Assembly: GCA_028023455.1 (NCBI GenBank)
Contig: JAQFVV010006637.1
Location: 310,001 to 374,000, forward strand
DNA length: 64,000 bases
Direction of reading: 5' to 3'
Source of the DNA: Epiperipatus broadwayi
Lineage: Eukaryota > Onychophora > Udeonychophora > Euonychophora > Peripatidae
The notes beneath the pieces are model-generated. The model searched no databases. It was not told where the DNA came from and saw only the letters and a list, made by a program, of their open reading frames with translations. Positions within the stretch are counted from its first letter, which is position 1, and every line of letters starts with the position of its first letter. Of the stretch, positions 1-12,535 are shown in pieces. A program made the position numbers and the translations under genes.

Positions 1-1025
1 TTCAAGACTACAGTCATAAAAACTGGAAAAAATTTCAGAGCATGTGCATATCCTTGTTGAACACCAGTTTACATTTAAAATGCCTTCAATCTCTTATCTG
101 TAGCAACAAAACTTTCCTTCATTCCAGTATAATGGGAAAAACACGTCCTTTCATTCCATTATGTAGGGAAAAAGTTTTGGTCAACAGCAAACCCATTTTA
201 AGCAATACCCCAGACCAATATAACCTTCTATAGTCTTAGCTGGCTATTCACACATTCAGCAGCCAGCTCTTCACACTTGAGCCCCTCTGCCAAGGGAGAC
301 ATTCGGCTCCAGCTTAGTTCATGTGCACAGGTGAAACTCTAAGAATCAAGTGAAGTCTTCTTGATCCAAATTGTACTGAGGTATTCATTGTTTCAATCCC
401 TGAAGTTGATTGGCTTGTATTCCCATCCATTCGCTCAGATGATTATTCATTTCACTGCTCCATACAAGAATTTAAATCGTTATCCATCTGACTTTAATTA
501 ATGAGTTATTTTTTAGTTTATCGTTCATCTTATAAAGGAAATCTAAACTCGAATTCCTTTAATTGTTTTATTTCATTAAGGACGTTTTCTATTCTCATTA
601 ATTAGACTGTTATTACTTTTAGAAATAATCTTTTTCTAATCTTAAAGTTATAAATCTTTTACTTACAAATCATCTTTTACAATTCTTTAATTTATTTAAA
701 CTTACTATGTTTTATTATTAAGTTTATACCTATATATGTATGGGCATTTAAGCAAACACATACATATCACTAAGATAGGTTGAACGAGATATTTTTTTTT
801 CCCTGGGACTGATTATTCGATCCTTTACTAGTAATAAACTGATTTAAAGATCCAGAAGTTTAATAAAATTACATATTATTACCAGAAAAATCAATGAATA
901 TTGGTTTATTTAAAAGTGAGGTCTAAATATGATGGTCATCCATGTTTTCGAAATATTTATTGATGGTGAATGCTCGCAATGCATAGCACACATGAAAGAT
1001 AGTTTACTTCTATCTAAATTTTATA
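1..1025. other. Upstream lipoxygenase intron, part 1
   Basis: This is AT-rich sequence upstream of the first recognised exon, presumed intronic because the exon at 2236 opens with a splice acceptor. No exon matching the N-terminal PLAT domain or the early catalytic domain was found here. The stretch at about 180-420 is less AT-rich than its surroundings and may be an old repeat, but I cannot assign it. Confidence 0.4.
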
Positions 1026-1157
1026 TATATGATCACTAGATGGAGCTTTACCAATAGCTCCTAACAAGCTTTTGTTTACATAAATGCCTCTCTCGGCATT
1101 TATGTAAACAAAAGCTTGTTAGGAGCTATTGGTAAAGCTCCATCTAGTGATCATATA
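1026..1157. repeat. Perfect 63-bp-armed palindrome (hairpin element)
   Basis: The left arm (1026-1088) and right arm (1095-1157) are exact reverse complements over 63 bp, separated by a 6-nt loop (tctctc). The arm contains AATAGCTCCTAACAAGCTTT, nearly the same as the arm of the hairpin at 32358-32509 (AATAGCTCTTAACAAGCTTT), so the two belong to one family. No transposase ORF and no convincing target duplication are visible. It is probably a MITE-like or foldback repeat. Confidence 0.85.
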
Positions 1158-2235
1158 ATGCAAGCTAAAAGCAAGTTACGAAATTTATAACTTGTTTTGT
1201 TTATCATATATATATATATATATATAAAACAATAAAACTAATAATTAACTATTATATACACCCTTTCAATCTGTGGAAGTACTTTCGGTTAATTCCTTAA
1301 CCCTCCTCAACTGTTGTTAAATTCAAAAAATATAACAAGCAAACATCATCAACTCAAATCCCATAAATTCTAAATTTTAACTTTAGCAGTTTGTCTATTA
1401 ATTATATTCATTTTATTTCTATTTATTAAAATTGCTTCCTTAATTTTTCTTTTATTATGGTTTCTCTCTTCATAAAGAATATTAAAACTTTCAATATCAA
1501 ACTTAACTTTATATTTATATGTCCTTTCATGATCCAAGAAAACTGAAGCAGTTATCAAATCACAATTACAATTCATGCTCCTTTAATCTTTTTTCAATAT
1601 TGCACCCCAATTCACCTAAATATGCAAAACTCTCCACATAGTAGCTTGAGCAAACATAAGAAATGGTGATCATGTGATGTTTAGTGGTTATTTACCTAAA
1701 TATGATAACATATGTCCTCAAAAAAATTTGATAAACAACATAACTTTTTTGCTTGACATATATAACACTTTTAGAAATATTCACTAACTTATTAACGTTA
1801 TTTGTAAGAAAATGAAATATTAAACACATCCCTATATACATCCTCAAAAAATTTCATTTGAGCATTTGAAATATATGGAATAGATAACCATTTTTATTAT
1901 CAATATTAAACCCCTTTAAATCATTATAACTCTTTTTAAATTAACAAAGCGATTGTTAATCTTAACAATTTCAAGCAATTCCTTGGCAAATATCTCAATA
2001 TTTTTAAATTTATTCCAGTTAATAATAACTTAAAACTTATGCTTAAATCATTTACCTGAGGTGTGATCTAAACAGATTCATGCAGTTAACACATTATTCA
2101 GTGACAAAATTATAGGATCAAATTTTTTTTAGTGTTTAATAAATAGTATTGCAACATGTAGTGATATAATGTCAGTATAATGAAATAAATGTAATACCAC
2201 TAAGATGAAAAATTTAACTAATTAATTTATTTCAG
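1158..2235. other. Upstream lipoxygenase intron, part 2
   Basis: AT-rich intronic sequence with a (TA)n run at 1207-1227. It ends with the acceptor TTTATTTCAG at 2226-2235. No coding exon, RNA gene or clear repeat was recognised. Confidence 0.4.
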
Positions 2236-2379
2236 GTGTACATCCTCTCATGATCAAATTTTGCCAAAATGAAAGCGAGATACCAAACGATATGCGGCAA
2301 TTAACTGCTCAAAACAGAACTGTTTCGGAGTTAATAAAAGAAAAACGACTTTTCATCGTTGATTACGACTATCTCGAAG
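2236..2379 (+). CDS. Lipoxygenase exon (mid-catalytic domain, segment 1)
   Basis: A 144-bp exon, phase 1 to phase 1, reading (G)VHPLMIKFCQNESEIP... and ending in ...RLFIVDYDYLE. This matches the lipoxygenase segment that in human 5-LOX reads GANPVLIRRC... to ...IFIVDFELLDG; as I recall, the human exon for this segment has nearly the same length. The acceptor is TTTATTTCAG and the donor is GAAG|GTATGT. Lipoxygenases are non-haem iron dioxygenases that add O2 to polyunsaturated fatty acids such as arachidonate. The exon precedes the iron-binding histidines. The next exon in phase is at 14940, after a 12.6-kb intron holding LTR-A. Identification rests on order, phase and motifs across all five exons. 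The subtype (5-LOX, AOS-LOX or other) is not resolved. Confidence 0.85.
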
Positions 2380-2967
2380 GTATGTATGTATATATATATT
2401 AACTTATTATGGGTGTGGGTTTGCGTGTGTGTAAATGTAAGTAATGAACTTTGCAATTAAATATTACTTTATATATATAAAACAGAAAGGAATTAACCAT
2501 ATAAAGTTTTATATATCAATATTAAGTAAATAGATATTAGTTATTGATTGCTGACCTTAAGGTATGTGTGCTATTTTTAATAGCATAAGCATACGCTATT
2601 GAAGATGCCTAATGCTAAACTAAAATTTACTTATATTTTTAATATTTAAATATTGGCATATTACATTTCATTAGGTTTTCTACAGTTTTGTTTTATTATG
2701 CATATTTATAGAAAGATAAAGATAGATACAGATAGATAGAGACACACAGAGAGAGAAAAACAAGAGAGAGATAGAGAGGTAGAGATAGAATCTCTTGGTA
2801 AATGAAAAAGAGTCATAATATACAAAATGACTTCAGTAAAGACAAAAAAAAAAATTCTAGACAAATCTAAAAAAATTTAAAAAGAATTTAAATAAATTTG
2901 ATTAATTTTCAACATGACTTTTGATTCAGTTGACCATTCTTAAATTATGGGATGTTTTAAGGATAAT
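2380..2967. other. Intron segment upstream of LTR-A
   Basis: Intronic sequence between the exon donor (GTATGTATG) and the LTR-A insertion site. It contains an imperfect purine-rich GATA/GAGA microsatellite at about 2710-2790. Nothing else was recognised. Confidence 0.6.
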
Positions 2968-4269
2968 GAATTGTGACAGTCAGATTATGTATGCTAGTTT
3001 AACCTAGTTCGAGTCCCAAGCGAAAGTACCTCGAGGCCACTATACGCGAAATATTAAATAAAGAATATAATAACCTCTGCCCTATTTCGCCTGTTCTCGG
3101 GGCTAATTCACGAACCAACAACACCATCTGAGCCACGCATAAATTATTTTTCAACCGGCCACAAAGCTTAGCAACAGCGGTAGAGACATGGACGGGAAAT
3201 CCTAAGGAGCTAAAAGCTAAATATTTAAAGTACTTAAAATATGTGTTGGTGTTTGCGTTATGCGTGCCTGGATCATTGAAAAGTAAAATAAAGCATTTAA
3301 TATGACTAAGAAACTCAAGTTTTTGATAATTAAATAATGTTTAATTACTGGCTTTAAAATATGAATAAGGCTTTAATGGCCTCCGCTATTCCCCTAAATT
3401 ACTGCAACAAACTAATTAGACAATAAAAAGAAAACAAGTTAATAGGTTTGCGGTCAAATTCTTTTCTTCCCAATTTTATTAAAATTTCCAACTCGATCTT
3501 CTCGATAAAGTACGATAGGTAATAAAACCTTTCGCAAAGCATTTCTTATGGCTTTGCACGAAAAACCGGGTTTAAAATTAACTTAGAGCGTATATAGCTA
3601 AATCAAATATCCGTGACTAGCTAATGGCGGACAAAAAAGAGGTGTTATCAAAAAGATCAAGTTGGCACACAAAAGAAACTGACTTGGATTTAATTAACAA
3701 CATAAATAAAATTGGAAAGTGATTTCAAATGACAAAAAAAAAATAATTATTAAATTTAACCGCAACGAAATACTAAATCTAAGGAAGAATAGCGAAGGTA
3801 AAAAGGTTACATATAGCTAGATAATCCCAAAATATATTTACGGTTAATTCATAAAATGTTTACATAGCAAATACATATAATTCAATACAACAATAAGACT
3901 ATATGAATCAAACGTAGCATACGAGATAGTTTAATTTAGGAGATACGATACCGTCCTTTTTCCGTGATGTTCCCTACGGCGTCCGTGGCTTGATCCGACC
4001 GACGATAGGTGTTTGTCCGGACAATGAAAATATGCAGTATGGCTTCCATAAAAAGTTCTCCAGACACGGCATAGAGTTCAGATGGTTATTGATTGGATGT
4101 TAAGGCATTTTGGATGGTATTTAGGAACCTCGGCGATAGGCAAAGCTATTTATTTGCCTAGCCAAGCATATTCATTTCCCTCAAAATACTGTTGCTTTTA
4201 ACTTGAGCATGTTCAAACCTCTCCATGATTTTGAAGATGGCAGTTGTCTACTTTTTTTAAATAAAATCT

Positions 4270-4440
4270 CCACAAGCAAAATCTGAAAAAGTTCTCCAAA
4301 GAAAAATCTGAATGCACCTTGCAATAGCAGATCTGAATGAAACTTGCAAGAGCAAACTCTGATATAGCAAAATCTGAATAATGTCAATTCTTCAAAAAGA
4401 AAAATCTGACTCAGTGAATTCTTCAAAAAGAAAAATCTGA
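4270..4440 (-). repeat. Degenerate short tandem repeat in the LTR-A leader
   Basis: Irregularly spaced copies of AAAATCTGA, often as CAAAAAGAAAAATCTGA, lie just downstream (minus strand) of the TATA box, so they would be in the transcript leader. The same block is at about 10171-10341 in the other LTR. Function is unknown. Confidence 0.7.
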
Positions 4441-4465
4441 ATAAATCAATCTTTTGTTCTCCCTT

Positions 4466-4474
4466 CTATTTATA
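4466..4474 (-). promoter_or_regulatory. TATA box in the LTR-A 3' LTR
   Basis: The minus strand reads GGGTATAAATAGAAGGG, a close match to a TATA box with GC-rich flanks. It is repeated in the 5' LTR at 10367-10375, the copy that would drive the element. It agrees with the ORF direction. Confidence 0.6.
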
Positions 4475-5313
4475 CCCTCTCTGTCAGCTACCTTCTATTG
4501 TTTGTATGATCTGAGATCTTGATAAGCCCCCCCATGCTCCTTTGTTTCAAAGCAACACTTTCTAAAAATAACTTTAACTTTTTTACTCTAACTTTCTTAC
4601 TTCAAAGTTTGAATTCTCTTAATTAAAAAGAAAGAAAGAGAAGGCCATCTTTAATTACACTTGAATGGCTCACTAATTAAAACTATACATTCTTTTAGAA
4701 AATGTTGGCAGGCTTATCTCAAAATCAAATCATACTAAATATTTTAACAAAATTTTAACAACAATATATTATTATTTTTTTTATAGTAGAATAAGCATTT
4801 TATTTCAGCAGAATTTTGCATTAACTCATATATATGCTAGATGTATATATATGTTTGACTAATAGGTTAAGCAATTTTTATTAATAGAATGAAATTTATT
4901 TAAAACAAAATATTTAAATGTAATACACATTTAATAAGCATAATTATTTTTAACTCTAATGCAAAACCCTGCTGATATTGAACTATAAACTTAATTCAGG
5001 TCTACAATACTAATTAAGTTTATAGGAAGATGTGAAGCATGGATCGGACTTCAGATCCATTGCTTCATTTCCCAATAGTTAGTGAGCAAAAAAAAAATGT
5101 TAAAAAAAAAATGCTGTTGCTTCAGGTCAGAGGTAAGAATTTTGTGCCAGGTGAGTTCAAGCCTACTCTTTATTTGCTGTAATATTTAATTTGTTGCTAC
5201 CTACGGTGTTTTCTTTACTTTATTATATAACTAACAGTTTATCCATAATTCACTCTCCTATATTTTAAATCAAGTCCGTGTTGTTTTTAATCTGACAAGT
5301 TATATTTCTGTTT

Positions 5314-6189
5314 TTAATTTCTAAATTTTCCGGGGTCTGGTGGTATATAAGGTTTTAAGTTTCTGTTTCTAATATTATATTCTCTTTTTATGCTGAGATT
5401 ATTTTTCCAAAACAAAACACTTATTCCACACTTCTTTTTTAACAAATGAGGGCCTTTATATATTGGAAAAAACTTTTTTACTTCTCTCTGCACTATACTA
5501 GTTGGCCTCAGATCTCTCAGCCACACTTGCTTCCTTTGCCTGAATTGATATTGGCGGTTTCGTTTTGTCTTCCGATGCAGCACTGCCCGTCTTAATCGTT
5601 CGCTTGTGATCTTTTGGTTTCCTAGTTGGTCTATTTTCTCCTCTTCCACTAAGATTTTGGTTTTGAATACCTGAAGACATGCTGTGGCATACTGCAAATG
5701 TATCGGAGTAGCTCCAGTCAAGTCACTCATTTTATTATTAATGTCTTGCCCCATCTTTTCAGTTTTGTTTACCAAATCCACAGTCTGAAGCGTCATTGTG
5801 CTCTTGCTATCCTCTATGATTCGACAATTTTGTTCTCCACTTTGCCTTCTGTGTTTGACTGACAAGTCCAAGTGGTGACTATCTTTACATGCTTCTTCAT
5901 CAATCAGTGATTCAACCTGAATATCACCTTGCTCTTGTTGGTCTTGTCCCTTTCCCTGATTATCATCATCTGGTAATACTTTTGTTCTGGTAGTATGTTG
6001 TTGCTGGAGACCCATGTTTTCCTCCAAACGGTTCAGTCTTTGTGATGTCCTATTCATGAATTCTTGGAACATGTTCATCATCATTTTGTATCCTTGTCTC
6101 ATTTCTGTGATGAGATCTTTCACATTGTTGTCTTGGTCACTATGAGTACATATTGACCTATAAACTTCGCCTCTCTTCTGTTCCTCCAT
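5314..6189 (-). CDS. Gag-leader / integrase-tail fusion protein of LTR-A (291 aa)
   Basis: I read two parts. Residues 1 to about 60 are a helical leader with the methionine-rich run GYKMMMNMFQEFMNRT followed by a heptad-like segment, as in the N-terminal region of many Ty3/Gypsy Gag proteins. A polar, Q/D-rich linker follows. From about residue 205 the protein reads like the end of a retroelement integrase: basic KRNRQYQFRQRKQ, then VWLRDLRPTS, then FPIYKGPHLLKKKCG, then RNLKPYIPP. Known integrase C-termini have the order KVWLR..., ...YKGPY.I..., ...LKPY. Capsid, nucleocapsid, protease, RT, RNase H and the integrase catalytic core are missing between the two parts, in one uninterrupted frame. 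It lies next to the 3' LTR, where pol ends. Probably an internal deletion of a full element kept as an open frame. Whether it is translated is unknown. Confidence 0.7.
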   Translation of the reverse strand: MEEQKRGEVYRSICTHSDQDNNVKDLITEMRQGYKMMMNMFQEFMNRTSQRLNRLEENMGLQQQHTTRTKVLPDDDNQGKGQDQQEQGDIQVESLIDEEACKDSHHLDLSVKHRRQSGEQNCRIIEDSKSTMTLQTVDLVNKTEKMGQDINNKMSDLTGATPIHLQYATACLQVFKTKILVEEEKIDQLGNQKITSERLRRAVLHRKTKRNRQYQFRQRKQVWLRDLRPTSIVQREVKKFFPIYKGPHLLKKKCGISVLFWKNNLSIKREYNIRNRNLKPYIPPDPGKFRN

Positions 6190-8869
6190 TTTTGCCTAAT
6201 ATTGGCTATTTTGTTATAAAACAATTTATTTCTAAAACGTATTTTAATAACAATCTATATAAGTATATTGTATTACGTGTATCTAGGAGCTATATCCTGT
6301 ATGTGAAGAAAAATTTTAGTTCTTAAAAAAATAAGTCAGTATTCTAAATTCTTTATGTTTTCAGAAATTAACTTTGCCTACCTCACGAGGTCCTATTTTA
6401 ACCCTATGCCTATATGTATCTGTTTATACATGAAAATATAAAAAATCCTGCCGTGTCTGTCTTTAATAACTATACCACATATTATTCTCCTCACTTTACT
6501 TTATTTATCTATTTCACTTAAATATCACTGCTACTTTGTTACTATATCATTAAAAATAATAAACTTACAGCTAGACCTGGCTTTCTCTGACACCTGAAAC
6601 AACTAAAAAATGCATTTACATTAATACAAGTATATATATATAAAGAAATATGTGAGCAAAATATACATGTCATGTTTAAAAATTATTTTGGCTCACTACA
6701 CATACATTTTTATTTTGATCATCTAGTATAGTTTAGTCTATTTGATATCCGATATGAGAGATTGCACTTGCCGACAAATTTATTTGAGAAGGGCGCCAGT
6801 CGACAAGACAATGGCCATATCAAATATACATATTAATGGATAATGATCCAAGCACACATTTATAAGGGTTTATAAAGTTTCAATGCAATTAAAATTTTAC
6901 TTTGCGTTTCAGTTCACTTTTAAAAAAAATTTAATTTGATTCTGCTGAACGAAAAAAAAAAATCTCTGAATGAATAAGTAAATGCTATTTTAAATGACAC
7001 AATATTATTTGAATCTACGACGTATAACAACTAAGTACGGTAATTTGTCTGACCTGGGTTCGAAACCAGTTACCATTTTGGTCATGACACACAAAAAAAC
7101 AATTAAAACAGCCTAAAGTACGATTAACAAAACAAAATATATACAAAAAAAATTAAAATAAAAGTAAAATCCCATGATAACTGCCACTCCGAATTATGAA
7201 CCTGGGATCGAAACCAACTACCATTTTGGTCACAACCCGAAATAGATTAACAATTATCAAGCAATTTTACAGAATCACGCATTGAGATCAAAAACTGTTT
7301 AAAAAAACATTTATATAAAAATGGGTTTTACCAAACTATAACGAAGTGCATACCATATACACCCATATATATGAATATGTACACACTAAATAAGCATATA
7401 TATGACTACATATAAATATACAAACAGATATACCTATACAAATATTTCTTTTATTATCGTGTACATGAATTTATTAGAAAGATGTCATATTGCAAACCGC
7501 ATACTCCTATTATTTCAGGCAAGTAACGCTGGTCACAACTATGACACGGAAACAACAATTGCAGACATAGACCTATTATTTCAGGCTACACAGCAATTTA
7601 GAACTCTACAGTGTAAGGGGTCTTCACCTAAACGGTTACTAAGGGAATCTTCATAAACGATCAGTAAAAAAACAAGGGCTTCACCTAGCGGTTACTCAAA
7701 GGGTCTTCACCTAACGGTTACTCAATAAATGATTCAATAGCATAATCCGAAATGGGAAAAAAAAAAAATCTTAACTAAAGGGTGGCTGACATCTATGTTA
7801 TACAAAAATATAAATTAAACGACATACGCATTTACTCTTTATTAAGTTGAAAATTAAGTTTGCTATTTTATTAACAAAACTTATATATATTTGGTAGGAC
7901 ACGTAATTACAAAATATTTAACAGTGAACGAAAATTTTGCATGATTATAGCATTCATTTTATATAAAAACGAAATGCAGGGAAAGTGAAAAAAAATATTT
8001 GTTAACACCATACACTGACACGTGTAATTTTGACTTATCAAAGCTTTCGATCTATGAAAAAACAATTCTATTAACGAAAAAAAAAATTATCTAAGATATT
8101 TACAAAAATTTATCCAAACGGAAATAAAAATCTATTAAGTAATTGTACTTTTTACTCAAAATATTAACACTACCGTTTATACTATATTTCGAAAAAAACA
8201 TTATTATTCCAAACTTTTTTATATTTGAGCGATACTAAAAATCAATCTAAAGTACGAAAGCTAATTTAAGGGAGGGCGGGTGGGTATATATTTGACACTT
8301 CCGCCTTATCGAAGCTATCTACTTTATACGACAAAAAAAATATGGCGTACTGGCCATGACAAAACTAATTAGGATTACCAAAAAAATTACTTTAACTCTG
8401 AAATCTTCTTTTCTAATCACACACAAAAAAACAACTAACGGCGTGTTAACTTTTTAAATATAAATATTCATTTCATATATATCAAACTCGGAAAAAAAAT
8501 GTTTAGCTTATGGCACATTTAACTTCTTAATTAATTAAACAAAATGACATTTAGCTCACGTTAGGAAACCAACTTGGAAAAAATTATACATATATTATTT
8601 TATATAATTACATTAAACTAAAACTAGCTTCTCAGGGTACTATTAAAAAAATTTTTTTGAAGAAAAGAAAAAAAAATGACACTCGTCCACGTTGTTAGCG
8701 TCAGAATCGGAAAAAAAAAATTATACGTCTACCCATATTTTCCTTAATTTAAAACAGAAAAAAAAACATTCCACACACATACAAATGTTATATAGGGCAT
8801 TGCAGGGTATGGAAAATTTCGAAAAGCCACACGATGGGCGTCCAGAATGCGGAGAAAAAAAAAATCTAC
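6190..8869 (-). other. LTR-A interior without coding capacity
   Basis: A 2.7-kb region between the 5' LTR and the fusion ORF with no recognisable protein. It is marked by many A-runs of 7-12 (poly-T in element orientation), often preceded by G, between about 7750 and 8866. Two segments at about 7051-7088 and 7200-7236 share CCTGGG.TCGAAACCA and ACCATTTTGGTCA. The first contains GGTTCGAAACC, which resembles a pol III B box. At 7619-7725 the motif TCACCTAACGGTTACTCA occurs about three times. No primer-binding site starting with TGG was found at 8869. Confidence 0.6.
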
Positions 8870-10967
8870 TGTGACAGTCAGATTATGTATGCTAGTTTAA
8901 CCTAGTTCGAGTCCCAAGCGAAAGTACCTCGAGGCCACTATACGCGAAATATTAAATAAAGAATATAATAACCTCTGCCCTATTTCGCCGGTTCTCGGGG
9001 CTAATTCACGAACCAACAACACCATCTGAGCCACGCATAAATTATTTTTCAACCGGCCACAAAGCTTAGCAACAGCGGTAGAGACATGGACGGGAAATCC
9101 TAAGGAGCTAAAAACTAAATATTTAAAGTACTTAAAATATGTGTTGATGTTTGCGTTATGCGTGCCTGGATCATTGAAAAGTAAAAATAAAGCATTTAAC
9201 ATAACTAAGAAACTCAAGTTTTTGATAATTAAATAATGTTTAATTACTGGCTTTAAAATATGAATAAGGCTTTAATGGCCTCCGCTATTCCCCTAAATTA
9301 CTGCAACAAACTAATTAGACAATAAAAAGAAAACAAGTTAATAGGTTTGCGGTCAAATTCTTTTCTTCCCAATTTTATTAAAAATTTCCAACTCGATCTT
9401 CTCGATAAAGTACGATAGGTAATAAAACCTTTCGCAAAGCATTTCTTATGGCTTTGCACGAAAAACCGGGTTTAAAATTAACTTAGAACGTATATAGCTA
9501 AATCAAATATACGTGACTAGCTAATGGCGGACAAAAAAGAGGTGTTATCAAAAAGATCAAGTTGGCACACAAAAGAAACTGACTTGGATTTAATTAACAA
9601 CATAAATAAAATTGGAAAGTGATTTCAAATGACAAAAAAAAAATGAATTGTTAAATTTAACCGCAACGAAATACTAAATCTAAGGAAGAATAGCGAAGGT
9701 AAAAAGGTTACATATAGCTAGATAATCCCAAAATATATTTACGGTTAATTCATAAAATGTTTACATAGCAAATACATATAATTCAATACACAATAAGACA
9801 ATATGAATCAAAAGTAGCATACGAGATAGTTTAATTTAGGAGATACGATACTGTCCTTTTTCCGTGATGTTCCCTACGGCGTCCGTGGCTTGATCCGACC
9901 GACGATAAAGTGTTTGTCCGGACAATGAAAATATGCAGTATGGCTTCCATAAAAAGTTCTCCAGACACGGCATAGAGTTCAGATGGTTATTGATTGGATG
10001 TTAAGGCATTTTGGATGGTATTTAGGAACCTCGGCGATAGGCAAAGCTATTTATTTGCCTAGCCAAGCATATTCATTTCCCTCAAAATACTGTTGCTTTT
10101 AACTTGAGCATGTTCAAACCTCTCCATGATTTTGAAGATGGCAGTTGTCTACTTTTTTTAAATAAAATCTCCACAAGCAAAATCTGAAAAAGTTCTCCAA
10201 AGAAAAATCTGAATGCACCTTGCAATAGCAGATCTGAATGAAACTTGCAAGAGCAAACTCTGATATAGCAAAATCTGAATAATGTCAATTCTTCAAAAAG
10301 AAAAATCTGACTCAGTGAATTCTTCAAAAAGAAAAATCTGAATAAATCAATCTTTTGTTCTCCCTTCTATTTATACCCTCTCTGTCAGCTACCTTCTATT
10401 GTTTGTATGATCTGAGATCTTGATAAGCCCCCCCATGCTCCTTTGTTTCAAAGCAACACTTTCTAAAAATAACTTTAACTTTTTTACTCTAACTTTCTTA
10501 CTTCAAAGTTTGAATTCTCTTAATTAAAAAGAAAGAAAGAGAAGGCCATCTTTAATTACACTTGAATGGCTCACTAATTAAAACTATACATTCTTTTAGA
10601 AAATGTTGGCAGGCTTATCTCAAAATCAAATCATACTAAATATTTTAACAAAATTTTAACAACAATATATTATTATTTTTTTATAGTAGAATAAGCATTT
10701 TATTTCAGCAGAATTTTGCATTAACTCATATATATGCTAGATGTATATATATGTTTGACTAATAGGTTAAGCAATTTTTATTAATAGAATGAAATTTATT
10801 TAAAACAAAATATTTAAATGTAATACACATTTAATAAGCATAATTATTTTTAACTCTAATGCAAAACCCTGCTGATATTGAACTATAAACTTAATTCAGG
10901 TCTACAATACTAATCAAGTTTATAGGAAGATGTGAAGCATGGATTGGACTTCAGATCCATTGCTTCA
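8870..10967 (-). repeat. LTR-A 5' LTR (element orientation)
   Basis: The second copy of the 2.1-kb terminal repeat, nearly identical to 2972-5067. It is followed directly by the target duplication GAAT (10968-10971). It carries the TATAAATAG box at 10367-10375 on the minus strand. The + strand side at 8870 is preceded by an A-rich run. A 106-aa frame at 8897-9217 lies wholly inside the LTR and is open in this copy only, so it is not called. Confidence 0.92.
10367..10375 (-). promoter_or_regulatory. TATA box in the LTR-A 5' LTR (likely driving copy)
   Basis: Minus-strand TATAAATAG in the same context as 4466-4474. In element orientation it lies upstream of the short-repeat leader and of the interior. 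Confidence 0.6.
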
Positions 10968-10971
10968 GAAT

Positions 10972-12522
10972 ATAAAAGCATCTTATCGTTTTCATGAGGA
11001 ACCTTTATATAAGTCTTGAATCTATAGTTGAATCCAAAATGATTTCCATCGGGAAAAATATTAAAAACTATTAAAAATTGTTACTTTAGATATCTGACTT
11101 GTAAACTAAATATATAGTAAGAGAATCCAAATTGTGGACTCAGATTTGATAGAAAACCAGACAATTTTAGATATAACAATTGAATTTCTGATAATCAAAA
11201 ATGAAGAAAATATAAATACAACTATTGGGAAAGTAAAAAAGAATAATAAAAATGATACAGATTATGAGTAAGTGTAATGATAAAAATTATGAAGAGAAAG
11301 CAGAAAATAATTTTAAAATATAGGAGTTATTGATTGTTTTTGTCTTACATTATTCATTAGAAATAAAGTAATAATCACTTTAGATTAAGTCAAATTGCAG
11401 TGAAAATCTTGAGATGATCATTAGATATAAAGACACGTGTCAGTATGGGATATAACATAGCTTCATAAGAATGTGAAGAGGTCCAAAACTGGCATCGTGA
11501 TTTAAGAACCAACGATATTATTATTTATTATAGGTGTTATTTAAGATTTAATTCTATATAGCCGTAAACAATGTTTTCAACATAGAATATTGGAATATTC
11601 ATTTTAATGGGTTTGCGAATATGTCATATTTTATAAGTTGCAAACATTACTCCCTATATATTGATAGGTTTATAAGATCTTGTAAAAAAGTATGTGGAAG
11701 TGTTTTCATTTCTGTTTGCTGGAGACAACTGGCTGATGATTATTGCAAAGTAGATGATAAATTCAATTATAAAGATGGAACTAGAATTAAAATTTATATT
11801 GACTTCCCCAAAATTACTATATATTAAATAAATGTCATTATTAATATTCGATTGTATATGTGTGCTATCATTCATCATCATCATAATTTTCCATAACTAT
11901 CCATCTATCGCAGGATGAAGACCAGTCTTTCCAATCCCTAGTCCTCTTTTTCAACAGCACACTTGCAAACTTCTTTATTTCTCCATCCATCTCACACGTT
12001 GTCTCTTTCTAGGTCTTTTACAATCTCTTGGGATTCATTTTAAAACTTTAAAGTATATACTGTAATGGAAGGCAAATGAATAGAGAAAAAATTGATGGTT
12101 GGAGATGTATATTTTATTTCTTAATTTTTTTTTATACAGATAATTATTTATGAGACAGTGAATTATCATCTATATACCTGTTTTCATTTTCTCTAATTTA
12201 GGTTTTGCATTGCATTACAGTTTCATGCATTCTCTAATAATATAAAAAAATAAATGCTTGTATTAAAATGTCAATGAATTATCTCTTTAAACAATGAAAG
12301 AAAGAATTCTTGCATTAATATGTCAATGAATTTATGAATGTCAGTAAAAAAATGCATAAATTGTATAGCCTTTCTGAAGTGTGACAAAAACATATTTACT
12401 TTACCTCCAAGCCTATTTATAAAAACTTGTTTTCTTAACATTAGTGACAGATTGTTTTTGTGTGTTTTAAAGTCTATAAACAAATGATTAAACAACCTGT
12501 TAATTACAAAACCTTAATTAAG
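10972..12522. other. Intron segment between LTR-A and the first Penelope-like copy
   Basis: AT-rich intron. At about 11868-12040, CATCATCATCAT is followed by CGCAGGATGAAGACCAG, TCTTTCCAATCCCTAGTCC and TTTATTTCTCCATCCATCTC. This resembles 3' tails of invertebrate non-LTR elements that contain GCAGGATGAAG; a related piece is at 40480-40600. No LINE reading frame is attached. Confidence 0.4.
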
Positions 12523-12535
12523 TACAGTTAATTAT

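Larger units (their letters stand above)
2972..5067 (-). repeat. LTR-A 3' LTR (element orientation)
   Basis: This is one of two nearly identical 2.1-kb direct repeats; its partner is 8870-10967. Termini are TG...CA. It carries a degenerate short repeat at about 4270-4440 and a minus-strand TATA box at 4466-4474. An 81-aa reading frame on the minus strand (4181-4426) is present in both LTRs, but it is only a translation of the short-repeat leader and is not treated as a gene. Confidence 0.92.
2972..10967 (-). mobile_element. LTR-A: full-length non-autonomous LTR retrotransposon, antisense to the host gene
   Basis: Two direct terminal repeats (2972-5067 and 8870-10967, about 2.1 kb each) start TGTGACAG and end TGCTTCA on the + strand. 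The 4-bp target duplication GAAT flanks the element (2968-2971 and 10968-10971). The repeats differ at only a scattering of positions, so the insertion looks fairly recent. Orientation is taken as minus because the only ORF, ending in an integrase-like tail, lies on the minus strand next to the repeat at 2972-5067, and because a TATAAATAG box lies on that strand in both repeats. The interior is 3.8 kb and lacks recognisable capsid, protease, reverse transcriptase and RNase H. No TGG-type primer-binding site follows the 5' LTR. The integrase tail places it with Ty3/Gypsy-like elements. Confidence 0.9.
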